Of a DNA stretch of 64,000 nucleotides, positions 34,423 to 46,553 are shown piece by piece. The stretch covers positions 49,939,811 through 50,003,810 of the forward strand of contig CM040085.1 in the NCBI GenBank assembly GCA_022496805.1, written 5' to 3'. Each line of letters opens with the position of its first letter. Position 1 is the stretch's first letter. The position numbers and the translations under genes were made by a program. Source of the stretch: Pohlia nutans (Eukaryota > Streptophyta > Bryopsida > Bryales > Mniaceae). The notes beneath the pieces were generated by a model. The model searched no databases and was not told where the DNA came from. It saw nothing but the letters and a program-made list of their open reading frames with translations.

Positions 34423-37339
34423 ATAGTCTACAAATCATTGTTTACCAATATTTTTTTCCGTGTAAACTTTTATTTGTTCCTACATGTTTTCTTTCAATCG
34501 TTCCTAGTCAATTGATTGTTCTATCTTCTTCTTGACTATTCTCTCCACCATTCATATGGCTCCAAAGAAGCTTGTATATGATATTTTGTAAAAAGATGGT
34601 CTTCTAACTAACTCCAAAAATCTTGAACATTTTTTTTAATTCTTAATTGTGAAAGTAATAATAAAAAATGGTTTTTTTCATTATATCTACATTATTTGTG
34701 ATGTTTAGTATTGGGCTCATAAAATACATACTACGCAATAAATTGATTTATGTCAAAATGCCACAAATACACTTGTTAAATAATTAAATAGTTAAATAAT
34801 CATAAATAATGTGTTCTATAACCTGGTCTTTTAGTAGTCGATAAATTACAATTTTGGCTTCTCAAGAATATTACATAAGGATTCAACGTCAACCTCTAAA
34901 CCCTTAAAAAGTCATTTTGAACTTTTTGAAAATTTGGGCAGATTATAATGAATTATTATTTTGAAAATTTTGAAATTTGTCAATAGCTCATAATCATGAT
35001 GCTTCATATATAATGTTTTGTTTAATGTCATTTAATGACTATTGCAAAAGTTGTAAAGGTTTTGTTTTTAAATTTCAATGTCAAAGTAGGTAGATAAAAA
35101 AATTAACTTTTTTAAAATTAAAAAAATTGCTGAACAAAATTGATCCATATCTACACAAATGGCTTTGAATCATTCTATTCCAATTAATGAATAAATATAA
35201 CGAGGAGTTTTGTTTTGCGGACAATGAAGGCAGAAATAACATTGAAATCATTTTGTGAACTCAATTTAAAAAAAAAATAGTAATAATAAAAACATGATAT
35301 TTCTTGCTTATTAGGACATTTCCATTATGAAATTCACATTTCTCAGTTTCGAGTCAAAATTATTAGCGATTTAGGTTTTCTTTTCATCTTATATATCTTT
35401 CTACTTGGTATCTTATTACAAAATCAATTTAAAAAATTAAAGTTTAATGTATTTTAAATTCATTTTCCAACAAAGTTTTTAGAATGCACAATTTATTGGA
35501 TTGACTCATTTTTTACTAAAAATACTGAAACACAAAATTTCACCTTAAACAGGATGGGTTAAACTTGTTTTTGAAGTTTAGGCATTACAATCTTATGATT
35601 AGGGTGAATCTTCACTTAAAATTTTTAGGATGTATTTGAACAAATTAAATAAAAAAAAGATGAAAAATTTACCTTTGTTTTGGAAGAAAGTATTTTGAAG
35701 TTATATTTGGCCTCAATGCACTATAAGATTGTAGAAGTTATTTATATTCATGTATTCAAAAACTTGTATTTTTAAACTCTTAACAGAACTGTGCGTCCTT
35801 TTTTTGGACAATTTACAAAGTAACAAACACCATCATCACTAGAATATAGTAAATTGTTATCATAATAATAATTTTTAGTTTATAAAGTGAAATAGAAGGT
35901 TAATGGTCACAATTTGATTCAAATTATTTGGTTTATTCAAAATACTATCTTTTCAATTGCTTCAAGTCTTTTCATTTTTCCATCTATTTGTTTTCTATTT
36001 TTCATTTTCATGTAAATAGCACTCTCTCTTGCATTTTCATCAGCAAATGTTCTAAGTCCATAGTACTTTCCATAATTTTTTCTTTAATGTCTCGCCAATT
36101 TTCTATTTCTCGCTAATTTTCTATCTCTCACTAATTTTTCTATGTCTCACTATATTTTTCTATAAGGACATATTAAAATATTTTATATTTTATTCGAACC
36201 CATTAAAAATATTTGAACGTCACAAAGGTTACATGAAGTCAAATCATAATTTAATTATATTCTATAAAAAGCTCAGACTTTTATCCATATTTTTCACCTT
36301 TGGGTGTTACGCTTTTATTAGAGTAAATTTTCAATAGTTACCCATGGTGAAATCAAACACCTCAGCCCACACAACATTTTGATGTTTCAGTCTTTGTTTA
36401 CTTGAAAACATCCGCATATGATTCATTGCATTGCTAGCGATGTTGCAATCAACACCAGTGTTTCCCAATTCATAGTGGTCATCCCCGCAAACATTCCTCC
36501 GTTGAAAAAAATATATATAGGGACCCTAGGCTGAGCCACACCCTATCCTTACAGTACAACATTTTCAGCTTAACAACACCAAAACGCGGAGTCCTTATAG
36601 TGTATGTTCTTCTATGTCTCATTAATTTTCTTCCATGTCTCATTAATTCACCTTTTTAAAAATAGTAATTGCTTTTTGTGTGGTGACTTTGGTCATAAGG
36701 CAAACTTTTGTCATACAACTAGGAGTCAAATCCTACTTTTCCATCCCCCATGATTATACGTCCAAATCTTGTACCTTAGTTTACTTATCCTCTGTTCTCC
36801 CCAACTTCCATTCTTTTATCAAACTCCCTAACTTTGATCCTCTTAATATGTTAAAAAATTGAAGCCTTTAAAGATTTGCTTTGAAAGATCATGGTCATAA
36901 GCTATCCACGCTTCATCTTGTATATCAAGCATTTGAATCTATATATTCAAGATTAACTAAGTCTTTTAGACTCCACCGTGCCAGAGTTGTAAGTCTGCCC
37001 CGGATTGAAACAACTTAGAGCTAATTTTTGGGCTTCTTTTTGTACATCTTAGAACATGTTTAGGATAAAAGAGGGCTTTCGTCTTCCGTGGTTAAAATTT
37101 CCACCCTCTTAGTCCTTGCAAAAATCAAATCATCTATATGCTTTTCATCATTCTAATTTTGTCACCAAAGCCATTTATAATCTTTTATCTACTAAAGCTA
37201 TCTTTAAAGCCATCTTTAAGCCATTTATTTGCTCTCTACTTGGTGTAGTGCCAAAACAAGGAATGATTTTCATTTGATTTTGAATTTACAAATTTTGAAC
37301 ACATACTTATTGGTTTAGACTTTTTGTTATGAATCCACT
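34423..37339. other. AT-rich DNA without genes; 19-bp minisatellite
   Basis: No protein-like frame. At 36,088-36,165 about four copies of a unit of some 19 bp (TCTCGCTAATTTTCTATC and variants) occur in tandem, with two stray copies near 36,614-36,650. Confidence 0.6.
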
Positions 37340-37885
37340 TTAACCCCTAAGCGCTCAAACGATCATTTTCTGGTCGCTGCCCGAATTTAACGGGCTGCCC
37401 GGAACAAAAAAAAAATTGAAAAAATAAAAAATATTTTAAAATACTACATCAAGTCTACTTTCCAACCCAATTTGAATTATGGCAATCCGAGTTAAACTCC
37501 ACCCGAGAGAAATTTTCAAAGTAGATCATCTCAACATTGTCTTAGTGTTATAAAATTTGCTATTTGGGGAAAGTAATGATGATCCCTCCATCATTTCTTT
37601 TGCTTTTTTGAAGTTTACAATAGATAGCTCAACTTTAACCAATCATACTAAATTTTGAACTCTAAAATTGAATATTATAATTTATACAAATTTTCAAAGG
37701 TTAATGCTTTTAAATTCATTAAAAAATGATCTAAAGTTGTTTTTGGAAGTTTGACCGTATGGATAATTTGTAGAGATGATACTCTACATTTTGTCTATTG
37801 AACCAAACTTCATCAAACATATGGAAGGCACATATTATAACACATCTATGTTTTGTCCAATACCCCTCGGGCTTTTAGGGGTTAC
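37340..37885. mobile_element. piggyBac-type MITE, copy B (diverged)
   Basis: Left TTAACCCCTAAGCGC; right GGCTTTTAGGGGTTAC, where the right TTAA has become TTAC. The inverted termini agree only over CCCCTAA and a following GC, so this copy is older or more diverged than copies A and C. No gene inside. Confidence 0.5.
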
Positions 37886-38562
37886 GTGTTTAAACCATTT
37901 GTAGAAACTGAAGATGATAATTTTTTTACTACAAAATTTTAAAATTTCGTTATCGTCATATAGATATTCATCAAAAAAATTAGACATACTTAGGTTTCTT
38001 TTGGAATGATTTTTATTAGTTTTTTTCTTCTCTCCCTTTTTGTTTAGCCACTGCTTGATTTGTTTTTACAAAATTCATGAAGCAATTAGTGACAAAATGG
38101 TGAGCCTTAGGCATTCACACCATTCCTTATTTGGATGATTTTTCCTTCATTTGCCATTCAATAATGAGTTCTTTAGAAACTCAAGTCCAAGTTTTATCTA
38201 ATTGTGAGGAACTTGACCATTCAAGTAAAAAATTGCAAGTAAAAAACGTCAATTGGGTTGGAAACAAGAGATTTTTTGCTATCAAAAATTGTTTTAAACA
38301 TTCTTCTATTCTAGTATAAAAATCTTGTTTTGATTTTAGGCATAATTGCTTCATTCAAAGTTGTATTTGGTCCATTTTGTAGATTATTTTGTTTTCACCT
38401 ATCTGATTGTTTAAATTAGAAGATTGATTGGAATTCATTTTTTACAATGAATGATATTGCTAAAAAGAATTGAAATTGTGACTTGCTAAATTTAAATGGT
38501 TTAATAAAAAAAACCAATATGGAAGGCTTGTGTGCTTAAATCCTTGGTATATTATGACGCTA

Positions 38563-39492
38563 AACATGCAATTTGCTATTTATGCACTTGACCAAGTGCG
38601 CTCATTTCATGAGCAAATTTGGCTTCAAAAAATTTGTCTAAAAAATTCTCTAAAACACAGTGATTTCTGTCTTTCTACAATCACTTACATTGTGAACAAA
38701 CAATTCTTTTGTTTATTTTTTATCCTTATCCTTATCTTTTCTTTTTTCATTTCTTTTATATTTCTTTTATCCTCGCTTTTATTTTGTTTCTTTTTGTCTT
38801 GTTTCTTGTCTTCTTCTTGTTTTCCTTCTTGTCTTCCTTTTTGTTTTCTTTCTTGTCTTCCTTCTTGTCTTCTTCTTATTCTTCTATTTTTCCTTCATAA
38901 TAATTTTTTCAATTTTTCTCTTTTTATGGCAGCCCCAAACCCCACACACACACCGAAGAAGAAGAAAAAAATTAAAAATTAAAAATTTTAAAAATATTCT
39001 TTGATGTTTAGGGTTCAGCCAGCGCTAAACTCTAATTCTTTTTTTTTTCTTTTTTTTTTCTTTTTAGGATTCAATGCGACAATGGCAAGTTGAATCCTAA
39101 AAGAAGAAGAAAAAATTTATTATCATTATTATTATTATTATTATTATTTTATACTTCTTCTTCGGTGTGGATGTGGGTTCTGTGGCTGCCACAAGAAGAA
39201 AAACAATGAAAAGAAAATTATGAAGAAAAAATAGATGAAAAAAAAGAAGACATGAAGGAAGACAAGAAGGAAGACAAGAAGGAAAACAAGAAGAAGACAA
39301 GAAAGAAGACAAGAAAGAAACAAAATAAAAGGAAAGATTAAAAAAAAGATAAAATTGTTTGTTTACAATGTAAGGAATTGTAGAAAGATAAAAATCGCTA
39401 TTTTTGAGAATTTTTAAGACATAGTCTTTAATGCACCAGGGACCCAAGTGCATGATTATATGGCTAAGTGCATAAATAGTGAATTGTGTGTT
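38563..39492. mobile_element. foldback element FB1 (about 0.93 kb, long inverted arms)
   Basis: The left arm starts AACATGCAATTTGCTATTTA and the right arm ends with the complement of AACACACAATTCACTATTTA. Each arm of roughly 430 bp includes the phrase around CTTACATTGTGAACAAACAA and a long pyrimidine (left) or purine (right) stretch built of CTTGTCTTC. The centre at about 39,000-39,130 has T-runs and an ATT microsatellite. Frames across it (for example 38,530-38,982) are low-complexity artefacts. A second copy of the family is at 48,873-50,267. Confidence 0.75.
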
Positions 39493-39721
39493 CCTCGGTC
39501 TTGATGATCCCGGCCGTAACAAGATTTTTTTAACTTCATCTAAGCTGAGAGTAGGAGCATGGATGTAACTGTCGACTTTATAGCTACCTCGTAGTAAAAA
39601 CATAAGATATATTAAAGGTGCTTGGAGTTGAAGTACTGATCATGCTTTCCAGCAGCTGATGAATTCATGCTAGCGTAATGTGGGCATGTATATGATGGGA
39701 AATTGCATAATGTGATGTTGT

Positions 39722-40703
39722 ACAGTGGGGTCCAACATGGAATGGCGTTTTTGGTTTCGCAGTGAGAAAAATTTCAGTACTGCCAACTTTGAAAGCCTCC
39801 CGAGAGCTCAAATATTGGTATTTTACCACGAAAATTTTACCAAAGACTTATCTTTAAGTTAATTATATGTATGCCAAATTTCAAGGCCAAAAGATTCACC
39901 AAAAAAACGTTATTCAAAATCTACCAACATTGGTAGTTATTCACTGCTGCCAACTTTGACAACCTCCCAAAGATTGAATTAATTTTTTTTTGCCATGAAA
40001 TTCTTGGAAAAAGAACTTCTTTATGTTAATAATATATGATAAAAATTTCAAGGCCAGAAGATTAATACAAAAAAGATATTGACAATCTACCAACATGTGT
40101 AGTTGTGGGAAACAATGGGGGAAACTTTGCTACCAACTTTGACACCCTCCCTATGGTTGAGAAATTGTCTATTTACCATGAAATTTTTGGTACAACATGC
40201 TCTTTATGACAAATCATTCATGCCAAATTTCAAGGTCAAAAAATCTATACAAAGAAAATTATTTACAATCTACCAATGTGTGTAGTTTCCCCCATTGTTT
40301 CCCACAACTACACATGTTGGTAGATTGTTAATATCGTTTTTTGTATTAATCTTTTGGCCTTGAAATTTTTATCATATGTTATTAACATAAAGAAGTTTTT
40401 TTTCCTAGAATTTTATGGCAAAAAAAAAATTACTTCAATCTTTGGGAGGCTGTCAAAGTTGGCAGCAGTGAAAACATTTCCATAGCTACCAATGTTGGTA
40501 GATTCTGAATAACTTTTTTTGGGTGAATCTTTTGGCCTTGAAATTTGGCATACATATAATTAACTTAAAGATAAGTCTCTGGTAAAATTTTCGTGGTAAA
40601 ATACCAATATTTGAGCTCTCGGGAGGCTTTCAAAGTTGGCAGTACTGAAATTTTTCTCACTGCGAAACCAAAAACGCCATTCCATGTTGGACCCCACTGT
40701 ACA
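39722..40703. repeat. 980-bp near-perfect inverted repeat whose arms are tandem repeats
   Basis: The left arm opens at TACAGTGGGGTCCAACATGG and the right arm closes with its exact complement. The axis is near 40,290. The left arm contains three diverged units of about 180 bp (from about 39,767, 39,951 and 40,131), each with CTGCCAACTTTGA..CCTCCC, a TTACCA(C/T)GAAA phrase, a TTTCAAGG(C/T)CA phrase and an ATCTACCAACAT phrase. The right arm lacks part of the third unit. It lies at the 3' side of the MULE-like gene, and the minus-strand frame there runs into its right arm. Confidence 0.85.
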
Positions 40704-40714
40704 AATGTTCATCA

Positions 40715-43362
40715 AGCTCCATCCCAAATTGGAGCACGATGATAGCGCCAAGGCCGGAATAGGGGAAGAGGTTGACGCGAAGAATATTGGCCTTTGCATT
40801 TCCTGCACTCTCCCATCGATTGCGGTGAACTTCCATAGGAGCCTTGTTGTTTGGACACACATTTTTGCCATTTCGGGAGGATGAAATTCTATTGGTATGC
40901 AATGGCCTTGGATGAATCCACAGCACTGGTTCAAAACACCTTAGACGTCGTAAAGAGGTGACGAGGCGAAAGGATTGTAGTGGACTGAAAACAAAACTCG
41001 GCCTCTTGGAGCTCTAGGATCTTGGAATGCGTGAGGTCAATACTAGTGAGGACAGGCCAAATGTTCAGGATTTTTGGGCGATCTATAATGAAGAAGTGCT
41101 TCAGTTCCATTATACATCGTGCGATTTGGTCAGGAAAAACCAAAAATCAGCCATTTGAGGTTTAGTCCCTTTGTACTCCGTCCTGTTGCTTCGGTAGGTA
41201 AGGGTAGCTGTAGCCTTTCCGTCCTTAGTAATCAACATTTTGCACTTGTTGCCATTTCCCGCTTATACTATGAGACACTGTTTTTTCGACTTGTGCGATA
41301 GCCTTGCAATGTGCCATTTCGAGGTGTCACAATTAGTCTCGAACATCCTAGTCGTGAATGATACTGGAAAAGTAGATTTCAATGATTCATTCGAGTTCAT
41401 TCGAGCTGCAGCAGACCGCATTTGTACACGAGGATGCGAGAAGTTCACCTTGCTGGGGCAATGAGAATCACCCTCGTAACCAAAAGGCATATCGAGTTTC
41501 CTCTGGACCGATCCAAACACCTCTTCTCCCTCCAAGTGTGGAACTCATATCAAAATCTTCGCATCCCCTGCTATGTTGTTCATTGCTTTTGCAATCTTCT
41601 TACCGTTATGGCATGCCATTGTCATCTTCAGCTTAAAATCGTGCTTGGACGGACGATCAATTCCAGACGGAGCTCCACATAAGAACGTTCTATAGTTTGT
41701 CATTTTTATGAAGGCATGGATACAATCGTTGGTAATCGCAACGAAGAGGTCCAAGCCTTGCTTCATGGAGGCTTGCATCCACTTGTTGTGAACCGTCTCT
41801 GCAAGGTTGCAGGTTGGGATGTCTGTGAGTTCATCCGAGGTAAGATTCTTAAGTAATTGTAGAATACAAATCATTTTACATACGATGATTGGATTTCATC
41901 AATACCTATGAATCTCAAAGTAATTACGTTGGGGAGAATAAATCTCAAAATAATTGAGTTGGGAGGAAAAAAATAGACAAGATTGCAGATTGTTGTCTGT
42001 TTCCTACGGTGATTTTTGAAAATTCATACTAACATTTTGAGTTTTCAAAACAACCGTTGAGGCCGACGGCTATTTTCTAGTACTCTAATTTAGGAAAACT
42101 CTGTCCAAAAATTGGAGGTTATCAAACAACCGTTGGCCTTGAGGGTTATTTTTTTTCTACAATAATACATCAGTCTACCACTAGGAGTTCATCAAACAAC
42201 CCTCGGCCCCGAAGGTTGATTTTCCCACAAAGTTTTGGTAATATTAGCCTTTAAGTGTTAGATACCTAGACGACTGTCTAACTGTCGGGCCTAAGGGAAT
42301 AGCACTTGACCTCAACAGAAGTATAGGCAATCCCGAGGGAAGGATCATCGACTCTGACAGACCACAATTTATCCCGAAGATCCACGCAAAGTGAAAGAGT
42401 GTTTTGTGTTTACCATTTCTATAAAACCATCTCACTGATAGTAGTGAAAGTACCAAAAGACTAGCCAATCCTCTAGCTCTCAAATTGCATCTTCAGATGC
42501 AGCACTAGAAGAGTACCACAATGCCTTCAACTCAACATACATCATATTGGCTTCGTCCAACATTTTCGCATCTTTATATTGCTTGCAAAGCCTGATGTGT
42601 TGATTGTAGAAGCTTTTGGCAATCAGCTTCTCTGTGTGCTTGTGCAAACCCATTTCCCAATGGAATAGACAAGTCCCTTCACAATCTATTATGGGCATAG
42701 AAAGATTGTTCGACCTGTAGACAATGCAAAGTTGCGAACGACATTGAAGTTTGTTTGTGGGCTATTGCACGTGAACCCTTTGAAATTAGGATTTGGTATG
42801 CTATTGTTGTCCATAAATTTGTTTAAACAACCCCAAAATATAAGTTGGCCGTCCATGCCTTCCGTTTGCATATCGTACACGACAATTGTCATCACCTTGC
42901 AGTAGGTGGAGTCATACACATGGCATGCAATGGTGGTCTAAGGCTTCATTCTCTTCACGTGATCAAACATGACAAAGCAATTTTGAAGGTCTCCACCGAG
43001 TTTCATCCTTCATACAAGGTCGACGCCACTCCCGGGACCGTGTACTAACATTTTGAAAAGATATACCTTATCTTGACTTTGGCTCGGGAATACATTGTCG
43101 TGTATGAACTTGATTTTTGCATGTTGCTTCATGTCCAGGATTTGATCAATCTCACGTTTGCCTTTGCCTTCTGCGCGAAAGGTAGCAATCATGTTCCGTA
43201 CGTTTGGAGAGTTGAGCATGTGAAACTTATCCATCACCTTCTCCCATTCTTGTCCTTGCAACATTTGTTTTAGGCCAGACCCACTGTGGACAAAAACCTC
43301 TCAAAGAACTCTTTGTTGGTAGTGAGAGCAATGACTGAGTTCTTGGCAGTGTCGTTCTATAT
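40715..43362 (-). pseudogene. decayed MULE/SWIM-type transposase-like gene
   Basis: Minus-strand blocks, read from high to low coordinates, form one decayed protein. They are KEFFERF and QEWEKVMDKFHML (43,340-43,190), CFVMFDHVKRMK and ACHVYDSTYCKVMTIVVYD (42,990-42,870), NPNFKGFTCNSPQTNFNVV (about 42,790-42,740), EGTCLFHWEMGLHKHTEK (about 42,680-42,620), ALWYSSSAASEDAI, then DELTDIPTCNLAETVHNKW (about 41,830), and a Cys/His-poor SWIM-like tail (CDTSKWHIARL, 41,330). The order (an Asp-containing start, a second acidic site, then C-x2-H) follows the MULE transposase RNase H fold. The second site reads NS where an Asp would be expected. In-frame stops include TGA at 43010-43012 and TAG at 42938-42940, and there are frameshifts near 43,293 and 41,545. 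The MULE assignment is by pattern and is moderately sure. Confidence 0.5.
42040..42235. repeat. three imperfect copies of a unit of about 70 bp
   Basis: CAAA(C/A)ACAACCGTTG..GGTTATTTT phrases recur at about 42,044, 42,121 and 42,189 in a non-coding gap (probable intron) of the MULE-like gene. A separate 33-bp duplication (AATCTCAAA-TAATT) is at 41,909-41,970. Confidence 0.6.
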
Positions 43363-43445
43363 ATTTGGGAGATCGATGTGATATAGATATTGTCACGTTA
43401 AATTGCTTGTAAGATTTTACTTGTTTATAGTGTTCTTTTAGTTAT

Positions 43446-46400
43446 ATGTCTTCCTCACTACCTAACTTACGTTGTTCACTATTCTCTATTTCTCTCAAGC
43501 AAGTTCCAAAGTCACCGCAATCTATTGCAAATGATGCCAATGATGAGGTGAATATAACTCAACCTGCGATTGGAGTAGATAGCAATGAGGACAATGAGGA
43601 CACTCCTATCGTCTCCATTGTGGATGGCTTGAATGAAGATGATATATAGCATTCCTAGAAGATTAATACAGTTGCAGCACTTGTTGTCCTTCGTCTACAG
43701 CTAGTTCATTTTTCACTAAATAACATCCCTCTTTGCAGGCTTGTTGTCATGCCTATGGTAAGGCCCACATTACAGTGTCATCTTGTCAAACTTGAGCATG
43801 AATTCGTGCACGGCTATCGTAAAGGTGCTTGTATTTTCTACGTCTCACTTACAAACAAGCAAGCTATTGGAGAGCACGTGTCATTGAAGGACTGAAGTGA
43901 CTGGGGTCCTATTTGATAATCTGAGAGCGACAAATTTGATGAGTATCTTGACTCCTAAGATTCGTTGCGGTTTATGAAGGCCAAGATGTTCTTCAATTGC
44001 GATAGTAATCATGGTTGAATTGCATGGATGAATCACATCACCAGGCTCTACAATGATGTTCAATCATGGGATTATTTGGTTGGCACTATCATATTGGAGA
44101 CCAAAGGGCGAGTTGGTGTTCTCATGAATGTCATGAATAACATTAACAAGTGAGTGCATATTTTGCTTTAGTAATTATCTCGTTTGATTTTTATCATTGA
44201 TTTTTTTCTGGTAATTTAGATGTTCTAACTATGAATTACCTTGTGCGATATCTTCTAGGCAAGCGGAGTTTTCCATGTGAAAAAAAATCTAGTTCATCAG
44301 TTCTATCAAGTTCACAAGTTTGGGACTATGCCATTGGATCATTTCTTTGAGCTCTTGACTTGTGCGAAAATGGAAAGGCGTCAAAATTTTGTCAAGAAAG
44401 GATGGTCTAGTTTGCAATCCGATGTTTTCACAGCTCTCATGTTTTGAGTAATATTCTCACCTCCACTGCACTATGCCAATTATTTCAAATATTTGAATGT
44501 TTGAATTCGAATAATTGAACTTGTACTCTAAATGATATCTATCTGTTGGCTATACGATTGCAACAAGAGATTGTCGTTGTTCGTGATTCAGTTGTGATTG
44601 TATATCAAGAGGACACTAGTCCTGATGATGTCACTCGAGAGGATATTGCAACTACAATGAAGTAAAGCATCAAAGACAAGTCTACAAAATTGATGGTGAA
44701 GTTAAGCAAGATGACCGTCGTGGCCAATCAAGCACATGAACTTGAATTTCTAGAGGAGGTACGTGACACTTTACTCTTTTGTTTATCACTTGTTGTGCAT
44801 TGAACTTCATTTGCTTAATCAGTACTGAACTTCATTTGCATAATCAATACTGAATTTCATTGTGCTGACAAATTGAAAGGCACTGGAATCTGGAGTATGA
44901 ACGCTTCGCAATTGGAGTTGACTTTAGAAAAGCTTCAGCTTATTGTCATGACTTCTGTTTTTCTTCATCATAAGCTGCGATGGATGAAATGGTGGAACTC
45001 GTCGGTGCATACAAGGAGACAATTCACTTTCTTTTGAGACCAGTAAGTGGGGAACGCCTCAATTTGCTTATTACAAAGGCCGCTTAGTAGGTAGGAATGA
45101 GTATGTGCTTCTACTATAATTGAGTTTGTTCATAATCTCTATTTTCCACCATAATAATATACCTTTCCAACGGTATATTACACGCCCGAAAATTTCAAAA
45201 AATGAGGCCACAAATTCCAAAAAAACAGTCGCTGCAGTCGTTTACGGACTGCAGCAGAATGAGGTCAAACGAACTGTAGCTGAATTCATCTAAGGTATTT
45301 TTTTCCAAGTTTCCTTATAGTGAACCCATTCATACAAGCAGTCAACCAAGGCTAACTTCTTTGATTACAATGAAGCCTCGGCTTTACATTGGTCAACTTA
45401 GATTGGACTTGCATGAATAGGCTCCACCTGGCATTTCATGTGAACCATCTCAAGACGGTGAGATCTATTTGACTATGTTAGTAGTTTTCAAAACATCATT
45501 ATTGATTTGTTTGTTGTATTAGCTAACTCTATTGGTTATATTGTTTTGCAAACACATCGCTTTGGTATTTACTTGTGGTTCGAGTAGTACCTGAGGGAGC
45601 TTGTACATGGTTTTCATTTCAAGCTATCCCAGCCTTTGAGGCACTTGGATTAGACGTGAGTTGTGATGACATGTTACAAAATTTTGCCACAAAGGCCTCG
45701 CAATACATGAATGGAAATAGGTTTTGGCGAGGCCGCCGTGAAAAAGATAATCAGTTCATTCAAATGTTGATTGATGCCTCTTCACTGCCTAAGGATGTTG
45801 TCTTAGATTGCACCGCCATGGCAAGTGCATTTTTTTGGTTAGCATTTCATCTATTTTTTGTTTTCATTCTTCTAGTTTTTGTCATTTGTCATTCACTTTC
45901 CTGTTGACAATGTTTATAATTATTTCTTGTTTTGATTCTATCAGGTGCTTCTCTCTTGGCCTGTCGCCGCATGCAACGCTACATTGTTGAGCTTGAAGAG
46001 GACTAGGTGCCATTTGATGGATTGCTTTCATTTATGCAACATGCACGTAGAGCCGAGCCCGAGCCAATTATGTCATCATCATCTGCATCAGAGGATCCTG
46101 ACGCAGTTCCAGCGGCGGTCGTTTGATTATTGAAGAATCTTGATTCAGTAAGTAAGTTTGCATTCAATCAAGACAATTTATGTTTCATTTGATGAATTAT
46201 TCTTCACCTCGGTCTCATATACATTTTTTTCTTCTTGTGCAGAAAAATGAAGACCATGACTTCTCCACTGCACAAGCCATTTTTTGTGAATCAAGAGTTT
46301 TTGAAGAGCCCTTCTAAACCATTTCAGGTGCCAGTCTATATAGAGCCTATTGCACAAGCTCTTGTATGCCAGAGTATCAGTGATCACATTCCAAGACCAA

Positions 46401-46553
46401 AGGAGTTTAAACTTAGAGGCACTAGTATACTTTGATGTTGAGGCCGACAAGTCTGAGTGTGACGGTTTCAATTTACCACTTTGCACTACATCTAACTCTT
46501 GTCCACAGTCTCCTAGTACTAGTAATTTTGATGATGACGCAAAAGAGCCTTGA
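43446..46553 (+). pseudogene. decayed gene: ParB-like region plus N4/N6 DNA-methylase-like C-terminus
   Basis: A series of plus-strand exon-like blocks with GT-AG borders. They are an acidic start (43,446-43,649); HEFVHGYRKGACIFYVSLTN to MKAKMFFNCDSNH (43,795-44,160); NLVHQFYQVHKFGTMPLDHF (44,290-44,440); REDIATTMK and VANQAHELEFLEE (44,560-44,758); VELVGAYKETIHFLLRP (44,980-45,050); then NRFWRGRREKDNQFIQMLID and LPKDVVLDCTA (45,720-45,820), continued after an intron by ASLLACRRMQRYIVELEED (45,947-46,003). The last two match the end of N6_N4_Mtase domains: K-x-x-x-LI, then DxxxGxG, then R-x-IxxExD. CDSNH with IAW after it recalls the DGxHR-xxA motif of ParB/Srx folds. The acidic tail ends at 46,553. 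Stops at 43893-43895 (TGA), 44016-44018 (TGA) and 46004-46006 (TAG) and an eroded donor at 45,821 show that it is dead. Confidence 0.45.
45160..45322. mobile_element. half copy of the CACTA-type MITE of 59,974-60,302
   Basis: Shares ACCTTTCCAACGGTATATTA, GACTGCAGCAGAATGAGGTC and AAACGAACTG with the right half of the full MITE and ends TTTCCTTATAGTG at 45,322. It lies between exon-like blocks of the methylase-like gene. Confidence 0.75.

Noticed and set aside
38530..38982. 150-codon plus-strand frame rich in Phe, Leu, Ser
   Set aside because: It translates the CTTGTCTTC pyrimidine arm of foldback FB1; low-complexity artefact, as is its minus-strand partner at 39,097-39,603.
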